This document shows, in pieces, positions 24,500 through 32,710 of a stretch of 64,000 nucleotides of DNA. The stretch comes from Rhodospirillales bacterium. Its GTDB lineage: Bacteria; Pseudomonadota; Alphaproteobacteria; Micavibrionales; Micavibrionaceae. The position numbers and the translations under genes are program-made. The stretch's first letter is position 1, and every line of letters begins with the position of its first letter. The notes beneath the pieces are model-generated. The model searched no databases, was not told the DNA's origin, and saw only the letters and a list, made by a program, of their open reading frames with translations. The stretch covers positions 806,001-870,000 of the forward strand of contig JACKJB010000001.1 of assembly GCA_020638155.1 (NCBI GenBank). Reading direction: 5' to 3'.

Positions 24500-26406
24500 T
24501 ATTGCAGCTCACCGCCGGGGCCGTAGGTGCGGTCGATCAGCGCCTTGTTGATCTTGACGTCATACTCATTGTGAAGCTCCTGCAGGAACAGGCTCAGGGC
24601 TTCTTCCTGATTGCCGTTTTCAGCCAGCTGCATTGTGCGCTCCAGTTCATCACCGGACAGCTTTTCCGTGTCGGGCAGGGTGACGCTTTCAACTTTGCCG
24701 ATAACATATCCGTCTGTGGCGGGGGATGCGCCGTGGCCGTCTTTTTCGATGTAGAAGAACAGGTTCTTCGCAGCATCGCCAAATTTTTCCGGCGCGTCCT
24801 TGGTGCGTTCCAGCTTGTATGTTTTGATCTGGGCTTTGGTTTCAGCGGCAATCGTCTTAAGATCCGCTTCGCCGTTATTCAGGCGGCGTAAGGCTTCTTC
24901 GGTGCGCAGCTTGTTGGCGACCTGTTTCTGGTCATCGATCCAGACTTTGCGCAGGTCGTCTTTGACTTCTTCGAAGGGTTTGTATGTTTTTTCGGTGATG
25001 CTATCGACGCGCATCGCTGCGTAGCGTCCGCCGGACAATTCGGTGACGGGGGACACTTCACCTTCATGCAGCGAAAATACCGTTTCAGTAATGAAACCGC
25101 TGTCACCGCCAAAGTCGCTTACGCCGTCTTTGCTGTCCGGCGTAGAGCCGTCTTCACGGACCGGGCCGTAAGTTTTGATCGTCATGCCCATGGTTTCGGC
25201 GACTTCTTCCAGTGGCATGCCACCGGCAAGATGGTCGTCGATGGAGTTGGCCATGGCGAACATTTCATCCATCAGGCGGATCGAGACCAGTTCCTTGCGC
25301 AGCTGCTCTTTTACATCTGCGAAAGATTTGGTTTTTGGTTCGGCGATTTCTTTTACTTTAAAGACGTGCCAGCCGAGCGCGGATTCCAGCGGACCGACAA
25401 CATCGCCTTTGTTCGCTTCGAAGACCGGGCCGGACAGTTCTTCGAGCAGGCCGGCCTGTTCGAATGCTTCTTCACCGAGATAGGCGTTGGTGCTTTCCGT
25501 TTCGGCTTTGACGGCCTGCTTAAAGGATTCTCCCTTTTTAACGCGGTCGGCTATGGCGGTGGCCATGGCTTCGTTATCGATGACAGCCTGTTCCAGGACA
25601 CGCTGTTCGGCGACGGTGAAGGTGTCAATGTCCCGCTCGTAAACGGCTTTGAGTTCCTCTTCACTGATGTCCATCGATTTTTTAAGTTGTTCCTGGTCGA
25701 GGATAGCTACTGTGAATGTCCGGGTTTCGGGGATCGCGTAGCGTTCCTGCCCGGCCTGATAGAACGGGAGCAGGATTTCTTCGGCAGGCTCGACAATATC
25801 GGTGATTTCGCTGTGCGGCAGGTAGATCGCTTTGATCGTGCGCTGCTCGTTTTGATACTGGTACAGGTCTTCCCCTTCGCCGCGGACCGGGATTTCGCTG
25901 CCGATCTGGATGGTGTTTTGCAGCATGGTGTTCGTCATTTGCGCTTTCATCATGCGGACGAAGTCTGCTTCGCTCATGCCCTGGGAACGCAGGATATTAT
26001 TGAAGGCGGTTTTGCGGTCAATCTCTTCGCTGACAAAAGGCTCGATCAGTTTGTTGAGCTGGATCAGCACGGTTTCATCAGAAGCCTGCAGGCCCATGTC
26101 TTTTGCTTTGCGCTGGATGAGGTTGCTGTTGATTTCGCTGGCGAGGACTTGGTCGATAAGGCCCAGGCGGTATGCCGTTTCGATATCAAGGCCCTGGTTG
26201 CCGAGAACGCGCCGCAGCATACGGTCAAACGTTGTGATCGGAAGCTCCACGCCATCGATCTTGGCAACGGCCGTGCGAGTGACACCGCCGCGGAAGAAGC
26301 CGCCGACATCCATCAGCACAAGGCCGCCGACGGCCAGCACCATAAAGCTAAACAGGAAAAATTTCATGAACCCGGATTTTGCGCCTTCGCGCATAGCATT
26401 CAGCAT
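24499..26406 (-). CDS. ppiD: PpiD-type membrane-anchored peptidyl-prolyl isomerase
   Basis: Periplasmic folding factor at the SecYEG exit, 635 aa. One N-terminal membrane helix (FFLFSFMVLAVGGLVLM) is followed by a SurA-like chaperone region (residues 45-230), a parvulin segment (about 250-370, EAFEQAGLLEELSGPVFEAN) and a second degenerate PPIase-like region. ATG 26406 (MLNAMREGAKS) is chosen because AAGGGG lies 8 nt before it. The frame stays open to 26553, but that extension has no family similarity and runs into a palindromic repeat. Confidence 0.93.
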   Translation of the reverse strand: MLNAMREGAKSGFMKFFLFSFMVLAVGGLVLMDVGGFFRGGVTRTAVAKIDGVELPITTFDRMLRRVLGNQGLDIETAYRLGLIDQVLASEINSNLIQRKAKDMGLQASDETVLIQLNKLIEPFVSEEIDRKTAFNNILRSQGMSEADFVRMMKAQMTNTMLQNTIQIGSEIPVRGEGEDLYQYQNEQRTIKAIYLPHSEITDIVEPAEEILLPFYQAGQERYAIPETRTFTVAILDQEQLKKSMDISEEELKAVYERDIDTFTVAEQRVLEQAVIDNEAMATAIADRVKKGESFKQAVKAETESTNAYLGEEAFEQAGLLEELSGPVFEANKGDVVGPLESALGWHVFKVKEIAEPKTKSFADVKEQLRKELVSIRLMDEMFAMANSIDDHLAGGMPLEEVAETMGMTIKTYGPVREDGSTPDSKDGVSDFGGDSGFITETVFSLHEGEVSPVTELSGGRYAAMRVDSITEKTYKPFEEVKDDLRKVWIDDQKQVANKLRTEEALRRLNNGEADLKTIAAETKAQIKTYKLERTKDAPEKFGDAAKNLFFYIEKDGHGASPATDGYVIGKVESVTLPDTEKLSGDELERTMQLAENGNQEEALSLFLQELHNEYDVKINKALIDRTYGPGGELQ

Positions 26407-26538
26407 CGTTATAAACCCCTTACGCTTGCCAATTCTTACATTGCTGCCCGGCACTATAAAACGCCTGCCATAATCGGGCAACAGGTGATTGAAATTCTGG
26501 TCAACAATGGTAGTGTTTGAAAAAGGTTTCAATAAGCT

Positions 26539-26607
26539 GTCATTTCGAGGCAAAGCCGAGAAATCTCCAGACTGGCGGGAGATCCCTCACATTCGTTCGG
26601 GATGACG
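26539..26607. repeat. Palindromic repeat, family A copy 1
   Basis: A 69 bp imperfect inverted repeat beginning GTCATTTCGAGGC and ending TTCGGGATGACG, with inner arms GAGAAATCTCC and GGAGATCCCTC. It lies between the divergent ppiD and tpiA genes. Related copies are at 34047-34148 and 34630-34698. It resembles the intergenic REP/BIME-type palindromes of many proteobacteria and can fold into a cruciform or RNA hairpin. Confidence 0.85.
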
Positions 26608-26669
26608 TTTTAATTAAAAGAAACTGAAAATGACTATGGCATTTTGTCTTTAATTAGGAGACGTATCAC

Positions 26670-27425
26670 ATGAAAAAACTGATCGCAGGCAACTGGAAAA
26701 TGAACGGACTTGAGGCCGGGGCTGTTTCCCTGATCGGGGAAATTGGCAGCAAGATCGGCGCAGAACCGGAGATATTGGAGCGTTGCGATTTCCTGGTATG
26801 CCCGCCGGCGCTGCATATTCATGTGGTGAAACATAAAATCGATCACGACCATATTCCTGTTGCTATCGGCGGTCAGGATTGCGCTTCAACAGAAAACGGC
26901 GCGTTTACGGGCAATGTTTCGGCGGAAATGTTAAAAGACGCCGGGTGCGCTTATGTGATTTTAGGACATTCCGAGCGCAGAAGTCTTCATAATGAAAGCA
27001 GTGCATATATTAATGAGAAAGCGGCCCGCGCCCATATGCAGGGGCTGACAGCGGTTATTTGTGTTGGCGAGCAGGAAGATGAGCGCGAGAGCGGCAATGC
27101 TTATGATGTGGTGGCGAAACAGCTTTGGGAATCTGTGCCGAAAGTTAGTAACGCAGCGACTACCGTTATTGCTTACGAGCCTGTTTGGGCAATCGGAACC
27201 GGGAAAAGCGCAACGCCTGATGATGTGAAAGCGATGCATGCATTTATACGGGAAAAACTGCAAGAAAACCTTGCAGAGTCGGCTAATATGCGCATATTGT
27301 ACGGCGGTTCGGTCAAACCGGATAATGCTGCGGACTTGTTTAAAGTCGACAATGTTGATGGCGCATTAATCGGGGGCGCAAGCCTGAAGGCCGATCAGTT
27401 TCTGGGAATTGCTCAAGCAGTTTAA
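26670..27425 (+). CDS. tpiA: Triosephosphate isomerase
   Basis: Glycolytic interconversion of dihydroxyacetone phosphate and glyceraldehyde 3-phosphate, 251 aa. Catalytic Lys10 (AGNWKMN), His100 (ILGHSERR) and Glu170 (AYEPVWAIGTGK) are all present, as is the phosphate-binding YGGSVKPDN. TAGGAG lies 9 nt before the ATG. It leads a tpiA-secG-pyrG run, common in alphaproteobacteria. Confidence 0.97.
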   Translation: MKKLIAGNWKMNGLEAGAVSLIGEIGSKIGAEPEILERCDFLVCPPALHIHVVKHKIDHDHIPVAIGGQDCASTENGAFTGNVSAEMLKDAGCAYVILGHSERRSLHNESSAYINEKAARAHMQGLTAVICVGEQEDERESGNAYDVVAKQLWESVPKVSNAATTVIAYEPVWAIGTGKSATPDDVKAMHAFIREKLQENLAESANMRILYGGSVKPDNAADLFKVDNVDGALIGGASLKADQFLGIAQAV

Positions 27426-27462
27426 GGTTTAGGGCAGTTTAAGATTGAGGATAGCTTAGATT

Positions 27463-27831
27463 ATGGAACAAGTCGTTCTGGTTATACATCTGATTTTGGC
27501 GCTGGCGATTATCGCTCTGGTGCTGTTACAGCGTTCTGAAGGCGGCGGCCTTGGGATCGGCGGCAGTGGCGGTATGGGTAATCTGGCATCGGCCGGTTCT
27601 ACGGCGAACGCTTTGACGAAGGCGACGGCTTTTTGTGCGGCGGCGTTTTTTACGACCAGTCTTGTGCTGGGGATTTTGGCTGGTACGCACAGTAAATCCG
27701 GAAGCATTATGGATGCGCTTGAAAAAACGCCTGCGGCGCTTGAAATTCTTGATGAGGGCGAGGTCGATGTTCCGGCGTTGCCCGCTACGGAAGACCAACC
27801 TGCAGAACGGCCCTCCGTCCCTATGGAGTAA
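27463..27831 (+). CDS. secG: Preprotein translocase subunit SecG
   Basis: Accessory subunit of the SecYEG channel, 122 aa. Two membrane helices (residues 3-22 and about 50-72) flank the glycine-rich loop QRSEGGGLGIGGSGGMGNL. A Pro/Glu-rich hydrophilic tail is typical of alphaproteobacterial SecG. It lies 37 nt after tpiA and 12 nt before pyrG. Confidence 0.93.
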   Translation: MEQVVLVIHLILALAIIALVLLQRSEGGGLGIGGSGGMGNLASAGSTANALTKATAFCAAAFFTTSLVLGILAGTHSKSGSIMDALEKTPAALEILDEGEVDVPALPATEDQPAERPSVPME

Positions 27832-27843
27832 AGACTTAAAACA

Positions 27844-29472
27844 ATGACGAGATTTATTTTTATAACCGGCGGCGTGGTTTCCTCTTTAGGAAAAGGTCTC
27901 GGCTCCGCTGCTCTTGGCGCGCTTTTGCAGGCGCGCGGCTATTCAGTCCGTCTTTGCAAGCTTGACCCTTACCTGAATGTTGATCCCGGCACGATGAGCC
28001 CGTTCCAGCATGGGGAAGTGTATGTGACCGATGATGGGGCGGAAACGGACCTTGATCTTGGTCACTATGAGCGCTTTACCGGGCGTCCGGCGGTGCAGAG
28101 CGATAACACGACGACAGGCCGGATTTATACCAACGTTCTGGCGCGGGAGCGGCGCGGGGATTATCTCGGCGCGACGATTCAGGTTATTCCGCATATTACC
28201 GATGAGATTAAAGACTTTATCCGGGACAAAGACGGGACGGCGGATTTCGTGTTGTGTGAAATCGGCGGGACGGTCGGGGATATTGAAAGTCTTCCGTTCC
28301 TTGAGGCAATCCGCCAGTTCGGCAATGAAATGGGCCGCGAGCGCGCGCTGTTTATTCATGTGACGCTGCTGCCTTATATTCCTGCTGCGGGGGAAGTGAA
28401 AACCAAGCCGACGCAGCACTCGGTTAAGGAACTGATGAGCGCCGGGATTCGTCCGCGGATTCTGCTGTGCCGTTCGGACCGGGCGATTGATAAGGATGAG
28501 CTGCGCAAGATCGCGCTGTTTTGCAATATCGACGAAGACAAGGTTATTCCTGCGCTGGACGTGCCGACGATTTACGAAGTGCCGCTGACTTATCATGCCG
28601 AAGGGCTTGATGACCAGGTGATGGATTGCTTCGGGATTACGGATTCCAAAAAGCCGGATCTGCAGGTCTGGGAAAATATCGTTCACCGGATCAAGGAGCC
28701 GGAAGGCAAGGTGAAGATAGCCGTGGTCGGGAAGTACACCAACCTGAACGACAGTTATAAATCCTTGAACGAAGCGTTGGTTCACGGCGGGATTGCCAAT
28801 AATGTAAAGGTTGATATCAACTATATTGAATCAACGATTTTTGAAGAAGAGAACCCTGCCAGCAGGCTTGAAGGGATTAACGGGATTCTCGTTCCCGGCG
28901 GTTTTGGCGAGCGCGGCGCGGAAGGCAAAATTCAGGCGGCCCGCTTTGCCCGTGAACGGAAAGTACCGTATTTCGGGATTTGCTTCGGGATGCAGATGGC
29001 CGTGATTGAAGCGGCGCGCAGTCTGGCCGGGTATGATCGGGCGAACTCAACTGAGTTCGGGCCGTGTGATAATGCCGTGGTTGGTTTGATGACCGAATGG
29101 ACGCGCGGGAATGAAAAAGAAATGCGCGGCTCTGACGGCGATATGGGCGGGACGATGCGTCTTGGCGCTTATCCTGCGGCTCTCAAGAAAGGCAGCAAGG
29201 TTGCCGAGATCTATGGATCGAGTGATATCAGCGAACGTCACCGTCACCGTTATGAAGTGAACATCAACTTCAAGGACGCGCTGGAAGAAAAAGGACTTAT
29301 TTTTTCAGGCATGTCGCCGGACGGCAAGCTGCCGGAGATTGTCGAGTACAATAACCATCCGTGGTTTATCGGGGTGCAGTTCCACCCGGAACTAAAGTCC
29401 AAGCCGTTTGATCCTCACCCGCTGTTTACGTCGTTTATTCATGCGGCGCTGGAACAGAGCCGGCTGGTTTAA
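27844..29472 (+). CDS. pyrG: CTP synthase
   Basis: Makes CTP from UTP, ATP and glutamine, 542 aa. The N-terminal synthetase domain carries FITGGVVSSLGKGL and LDPYLNVDPGTMSPFQHGEV. The C-terminal glutaminase domain carries VPYFGICFGMQMAVIEAAR with the catalytic Cys, and QFHPELKSKP. With pyrH at the window start it completes the UMP-to-CTP route except for nucleoside diphosphate kinase. Confidence 0.98.
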   Translation: MTRFIFITGGVVSSLGKGLGSAALGALLQARGYSVRLCKLDPYLNVDPGTMSPFQHGEVYVTDDGAETDLDLGHYERFTGRPAVQSDNTTTGRIYTNVLARERRGDYLGATIQVIPHITDEIKDFIRDKDGTADFVLCEIGGTVGDIESLPFLEAIRQFGNEMGRERALFIHVTLLPYIPAAGEVKTKPTQHSVKELMSAGIRPRILLCRSDRAIDKDELRKIALFCNIDEDKVIPALDVPTIYEVPLTYHAEGLDDQVMDCFGITDSKKPDLQVWENIVHRIKEPEGKVKIAVVGKYTNLNDSYKSLNEALVHGGIANNVKVDINYIESTIFEEENPASRLEGINGILVPGGFGERGAEGKIQAARFARERKVPYFGICFGMQMAVIEAARSLAGYDRANSTEFGPCDNAVVGLMTEWTRGNEKEMRGSDGDMGGTMRLGAYPAALKKGSKVAEIYGSSDISERHRHRYEVNINFKDALEEKGLIFSGMSPDGKLPEIVEYNNHPWFIGVQFHPELKSKPFDPHPLFTSFIHAALEQSRLV

Positions 29473-29539
29473 CCTTAAATTTATTGATTTTATTCGGCCT
29501 TTATCTCATTATTCCCGAAAATAATGAACAGGGCCGATA

Positions 29540-30268
29540 ATGAAATTATTCAAGTTCTTCAAAAGGGCTGCACAGCCAGCACCTTTAACATACGCGCCGC
29601 AGCAACGTCCTGCGGCCTCAATCCCGCAGGACGTTTCTTTTGACAAGCCGCTTGATAAGGCGAAGCTTGTGCCGGGGGAGCCCTGTTTTTCCGTTGGTTT
29701 CGTGCCCGATCCCGAAAACTTTTCGTCTTATGACGGGAAGCTGCGGGTTGAGTCTGTGCGGATCAAAAAACCGGGTGAGCTGACCCATAGCATCCCTGCG
29801 TCCTGCCGGCATCTGATGGGGGCGATCAAGGCGATTATCGATTTCGAATTTGCCAATAGCGATCTGGCGCTCGGGAAAACGGCGCTTTTGACGGTGCGGC
29901 AATATGAGGTTGCTCCCGGTAAGCAGCAAAATACGATCGGCTGGCACCGCGACCGGGTCGGGCGGACTTATGATGACGAGCCTGATTATCCGCTGGCGGA
30001 TCATATTTATATTGTCAGTGATACTGATGTTGCCCTGATCCAGGCCCGGAGCCTGAAAGATGCGTTTGGGGAGCTGGAAAGCGGTAAAGCGAAAGAGGGG
30101 AGCGATTATATCCAGGCCAGGCCGAATGAAATTGTGTTGATGACCAATTACTGCACACACAAACCGGGCGTTAAAGAGGCGCGCGGCGTGCGGACATTCA
30201 TCCAGCTTATTTATACCAGCCCGTCTTACGAGTATTGCGGTATCCAAAGAGGGCCGTCGCCGCAATGA
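29540..30268 (+). CDS. Putative Fe(II)/2-oxoglutarate-oxygenase-like protein, first of a tandem pair
   Basis: 242 aa, not recognised as a named family. Residues His136 and Asp138 (IGWHRDRVG) and His207 (NYCTHKPGV), followed by Arg218 (GVRTFIQLIY), have the spacing of an HxD...H...R metal and 2-oxoglutarate facial triad on a double-stranded beta-helix. The next gene has the same positions, so they are paralogues. There is no signal peptide; the first ten residues are basic and aromatic (MKLFKFFKRA). It starts 67 nt after pyrG with an AGGG ribosome site and overlaps the second gene as ATGA. Substrate is unknown, and a cupin without oxygenase activity is the alternative. Confidence 0.65.
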   Translation: MKLFKFFKRAAQPAPLTYAPQQRPAASIPQDVSFDKPLDKAKLVPGEPCFSVGFVPDPENFSSYDGKLRVESVRIKKPGELTHSIPASCRHLMGAIKAIIDFEFANSDLALGKTALLTVRQYEVAPGKQQNTIGWHRDRVGRTYDDEPDYPLADHIYIVSDTDVALIQARSLKDAFGELESGKAKEGSDYIQARPNEIVLMTNYCTHKPGVKEARGVRTFIQLIYTSPSYEYCGIQRGPSPQ

Positions 30269-30984
30269 GTGAGCCGCAGTCAAAATCGCTATTTATCGAG
30301 TTTGAGCCGGCCGCTGCGCTTGCCGATGGCTTATCTCGTCCTGCGGACGTGTCTTTTGATACGGTTTACGACGGGGATAAGAGAAACCGCGGAGAAGGCG
30401 CAGCAGAGATTAAGGGACTGGTTGATCGTGAGGCTTTTTCGAAGGATAGCCATATATTTGTGAATGACTTTGTCATGAAACAGCCCGGTTCTTTAACGCA
30501 CCGTATCCCAAAGCAATATAAGCAGTTTGAAGAAATGATCCGGCTGGTGGCTGCATTTGAGGCGGCGCATAGTCCATGCTTTAAACACAGGAAAGGCGTG
30601 ATTACGATCCGGCAAAGTCATGTCAATGCGGGGTTTTACCAGATCGGGCTGACGGACTGGCACCAGGACCGCATTGGGCCCCGGCGGGATGAGCGGCTGC
30701 TGGTCGATCATATTTATGTGGCTTCGGACCGGGATCCGGGTTTCTTTCAGAAAAAGCCTATGGCGGATGCTTATGAGCGTTTACAGCAGAATGATGACAA
30801 GGATATTACGCAGGCAAAATCCCATACCGTTTATATGTTCAATAACTATGCCTGGCACAGGACGAGCCGGGTATGGGAGGACGGGGTCAGGACTTTTGTG
30901 CGGATTTCCTATGAAAGCCCGGACAGCAATTACATTGAGAATTGCATGGACCGGAATGAGCGGACTGCCCCGAAGCCCTCATAA
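30265..30984 (+). CDS. Putative Fe(II)/2-oxoglutarate-oxygenase-like protein, second of a tandem pair
   Basis: 239 aa from ATG 30265, which overlaps the previous stop by 4 nt. The candidate triad is His133 and Asp135 (LTDWHQDRIG) and His198 (NNYAWHRTSR), with Arg209 (GVRTFVRISY). It shares with its neighbour the KPG/QPG-LTH(S/R)IP turn, the LADHIYIVSD/LVDHIYVASD strand and the S(P/D)S-YEYC/NYIENC ending, though overall identity looks modest. The pair sits between pyrG and kdsA, which are otherwise usual neighbours, so it is an accessory insertion; duplication followed by divergence is inferred. Confidence 0.65.
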   Translation: MSEPQSKSLFIEFEPAAALADGLSRPADVSFDTVYDGDKRNRGEGAAEIKGLVDREAFSKDSHIFVNDFVMKQPGSLTHRIPKQYKQFEEMIRLVAAFEAAHSPCFKHRKGVITIRQSHVNAGFYQIGLTDWHQDRIGPRRDERLLVDHIYVASDRDPGFFQKKPMADAYERLQQNDDKDITQAKSHTVYMFNNYAWHRTSRVWEDGVRTFVRISYESPDSNYIENCMDRNERTAPKPS

Positions 30985-31027
30985 AATCACTTGCCAATAG
31001 CGGCCTTCCCGTGGTTTTTATTGGCGT

Positions 31028-31873
31028 ATGAAAACAGTCAAAATCCAGAATATCGAAGTAGCTAACGGCAAGCCTTTTGTGCTGTTCGGCGGTCTGAATG
31101 TCCTTGAGAATGAAGCGATTACCTTAAAAGCGGTTGAGGTTTACAAAACCATTACCGACCGGCTGGGTATTCCTTATATTTTCAAAGCCAGCTTTGATAA
31201 GGCCAACCGGTCCAGTATTCACAGCTTCCGCGGCGTCGGGATGGAAGAGGGTTTGCGTATTTTTCGCAAAGTCAAAGAAGAGTTTGGTGTGCCGATCATC
31301 ACCGATGTGCATGAGCAGGAGCAATGCCAGCCGGTTGCGGATGTGGTCGATGTGATCCAGCTTCCAGCATTCCTGGCGCGGCAGACAGATCTTGTCGAGG
31401 CGATGGCGAAAACCGGCGCCGTGATTAACATCAAGAAGCCGCAATTTATGTCCCCGTTCCAGGTTGGCAATATTGTCGATAAGTTCGCCGAATGCGGCAA
31501 CGAACAGGTAATCCTGTGCGAGCGCGGGCATAGTTTTGGCTATGATAACCTGATCGTCGATCCGATGGCTTTTGGTGTGATGAAAGAGATGACGGGCGAT
31601 GTGCCTATTATTTGTGATACGGTCCATGCCAGCCAAATGCGCTTGCCGGGCAGTGAAGCTTCGGGCGGGCGGCGGGCGCTGGTCCCGGATCTGACCCGCG
31701 CGGTGCTGGCGATCGGGATTGCCGGGATATTTATCGAAGCTTACGAAGATCCGGATAAAGCTAAATGCGACGGGCCTTCTGCACTGCCGTTTAACAAGCT
31801 GGAAGAGTTTTTGACGCAGACCAAGGCGATTGATGATCTGGTTAAGTCAATGAGCCTTGTCAATGTAGCCTAG
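31028..31873 (+). CDS. kdsA: KDO-8-phosphate synthase
   Basis: Condenses phosphoenolpyruvate with arabinose 5-phosphate for the LPS inner core, 281 aa. Motifs include FVLFGGLNVLENE, FKASFDKANRSS, GVPIITDVHE, QLPAFLARQTDL, INIKKPQFMSP and MRLPGSEASGGRR. No clear Shine-Dalgarno precedes ATG 31028. A 7 bp inverted repeat (GCCAATA at 30993-30999 and its complement at 31019-31025) ends 2 nt before the start and could shield it. The stop overlaps the convergent zincin gene by 4 nt. Confidence 0.96.
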   Translation: MKTVKIQNIEVANGKPFVLFGGLNVLENEAITLKAVEVYKTITDRLGIPYIFKASFDKANRSSIHSFRGVGMEEGLRIFRKVKEEFGVPIITDVHEQEQCQPVADVVDVIQLPAFLARQTDLVEAMAKTGAVINIKKPQFMSPFQVGNIVDKFAECGNEQVILCERGHSFGYDNLIVDPMAFGVMKEMTGDVPIICDTVHASQMRLPGSEASGGRRALVPDLTRAVLAIGIAGIFIEAYEDPDKAKCDGPSALPFNKLEEFLTQTKAIDDLVKSMSLVNVA

Positions 31874-32580
31874 TACCATCTGTGCATTCGAAAGTGCGGC
31901 GGCGGCGTGGTGTCGCATTTTTCGACGGGGGTTACAGGCACACTGTCTTTCAGATAGGATTCGAATTTCCTGATTTCCTGACAAGTGGTTGCGTAGCTTA
32001 GCTCGGGCAGCTCCGCATAAGTCTTTTCGTAGAACGCCCTGTCATAGATGTAGTCCTCTATGATTTCGGCCTGCTGCTCTATGCCCAGTTCTGTAAAGGG
32101 CTTTGTTTCCCAGTCTTTCTCGTAATCATAGGCTTCGCTGTAATCATAGCCCGCGTTTTTATATGCGTGGAAGGCCCCTGCCAGCATGTTCCGGTTCAGG
32201 GCGCGTTGCCATACATGCGTCATTTCATGCATAAATCCGGATAATTGTGCGCCGCTTTCCGTGTAGTCGGGGGTCGGAGGATCTTTGCTGTGATATATGT
32301 TGCCGTTCGGAGCCTGCATTTTTGCCATGAACAAAGCCCCTGTAACAAAATTCATGCGATTGAACAGTTTGACGTGCCTGTAGTCGATCTGGTCGGCGAA
32401 CACGGTTTTTGCGGCCTTGATTTCATTTTGGGTCAGGTGGCGGCAGGTTGGATCGATATCACACAGGGGATTGGTGCCGTCTTCACGGTCCATAGCTGCG
32501 TAACCGGTCACTTCTAAGTATCCGGCAGAGGCAGCCAGACAAAATAAGCCGGCAAGCGTGGTTTTTAATTTTTTACCCAA
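31870..32580 (-). CDS. Secreted zincin-like protein with HExxH motif
   Basis: 236 aa with an N-terminal export signal (TTLAGLFCLAASAGYL). HEMTHVWQ at residues 118-125 is an HExxH zinc motif; Glu168 or Glu172 in LGIEQQAEIIEDY is a plausible third ligand, an arrangement seen in gluzincin-like and DUF4157-type proteins. Cys40 and Cys46 may form a disulfide. I do not recognise a named gene. A small secreted metallopeptidase is the simplest reading, but the motif may be structural. Its promoter is at 32624-32652. It is convergent with kdsA and divergent from eno. Confidence 0.72.
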   Translation of the reverse strand: MGKKLKTTLAGLFCLAASAGYLEVTGYAAMDREDGTNPLCDIDPTCRHLTQNEIKAAKTVFADQIDYRHVKLFNRMNFVTGALFMAKMQAPNGNIYHSKDPPTPDYTESGAQLSGFMHEMTHVWQRALNRNMLAGAFHAYKNAGYDYSEAYDYEKDWETKPFTELGIEQQAEIIEDYIYDRAFYEKTYAELPELSYATTCQEIRKFESYLKDSVPVTPVEKCDTTPPPHFRMHRWY

Positions 32581-32623
32581 AGGTCGCGGTTTCCCCTGTT
32601 ATCTTTTTTATGTATTTTCCAAA

Positions 32624-32652
32624 ATTATACATTTTAGTGCTTTTATTGGCAA
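32624..32652 (-). promoter_or_regulatory. Sigma-70-type promoter of the zincin gene
   Basis: On the minus strand: -35 TTGCCA (32647-32652), 17 nt spacer, perfect -10 TATAAT (32624-32629), about 44 nt before the ATG at 32580. The -35 region is nearly palindromic, so TTGGCA on the plus strand (32646-32651) could serve eno, although no well-spaced -10 follows there. Confidence 0.6.
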
Positions 32653-32710
32653 ATTCCTTGGATTATTAAGATAGGAGTGAAAATTTGGCTCCAAAGCAGA
32701 GGGATAAAAT

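Noticed and set aside
25066..26520. Long plus-strand frame (484 codons) opposite ppiD
   Set aside because: A shadow of ppiD, rich in Phe, Asp and Val runs typical of antisense of charged coding sequence; no recognisable domain.
26407..26553. N-terminal extension of ppiD by 49 residues
   Set aside because: It would overlap the family A repeat and place the membrane anchor far from the N-terminus; ATG 26406 has a good Shine-Dalgarno.
32646..32680. Plus-strand promoter for eno using TTGGCA
   Set aside because: The best -10-like hexamer (TAAGAT) is only 15 nt downstream and weak; the minus-strand promoter at the same place is much better.
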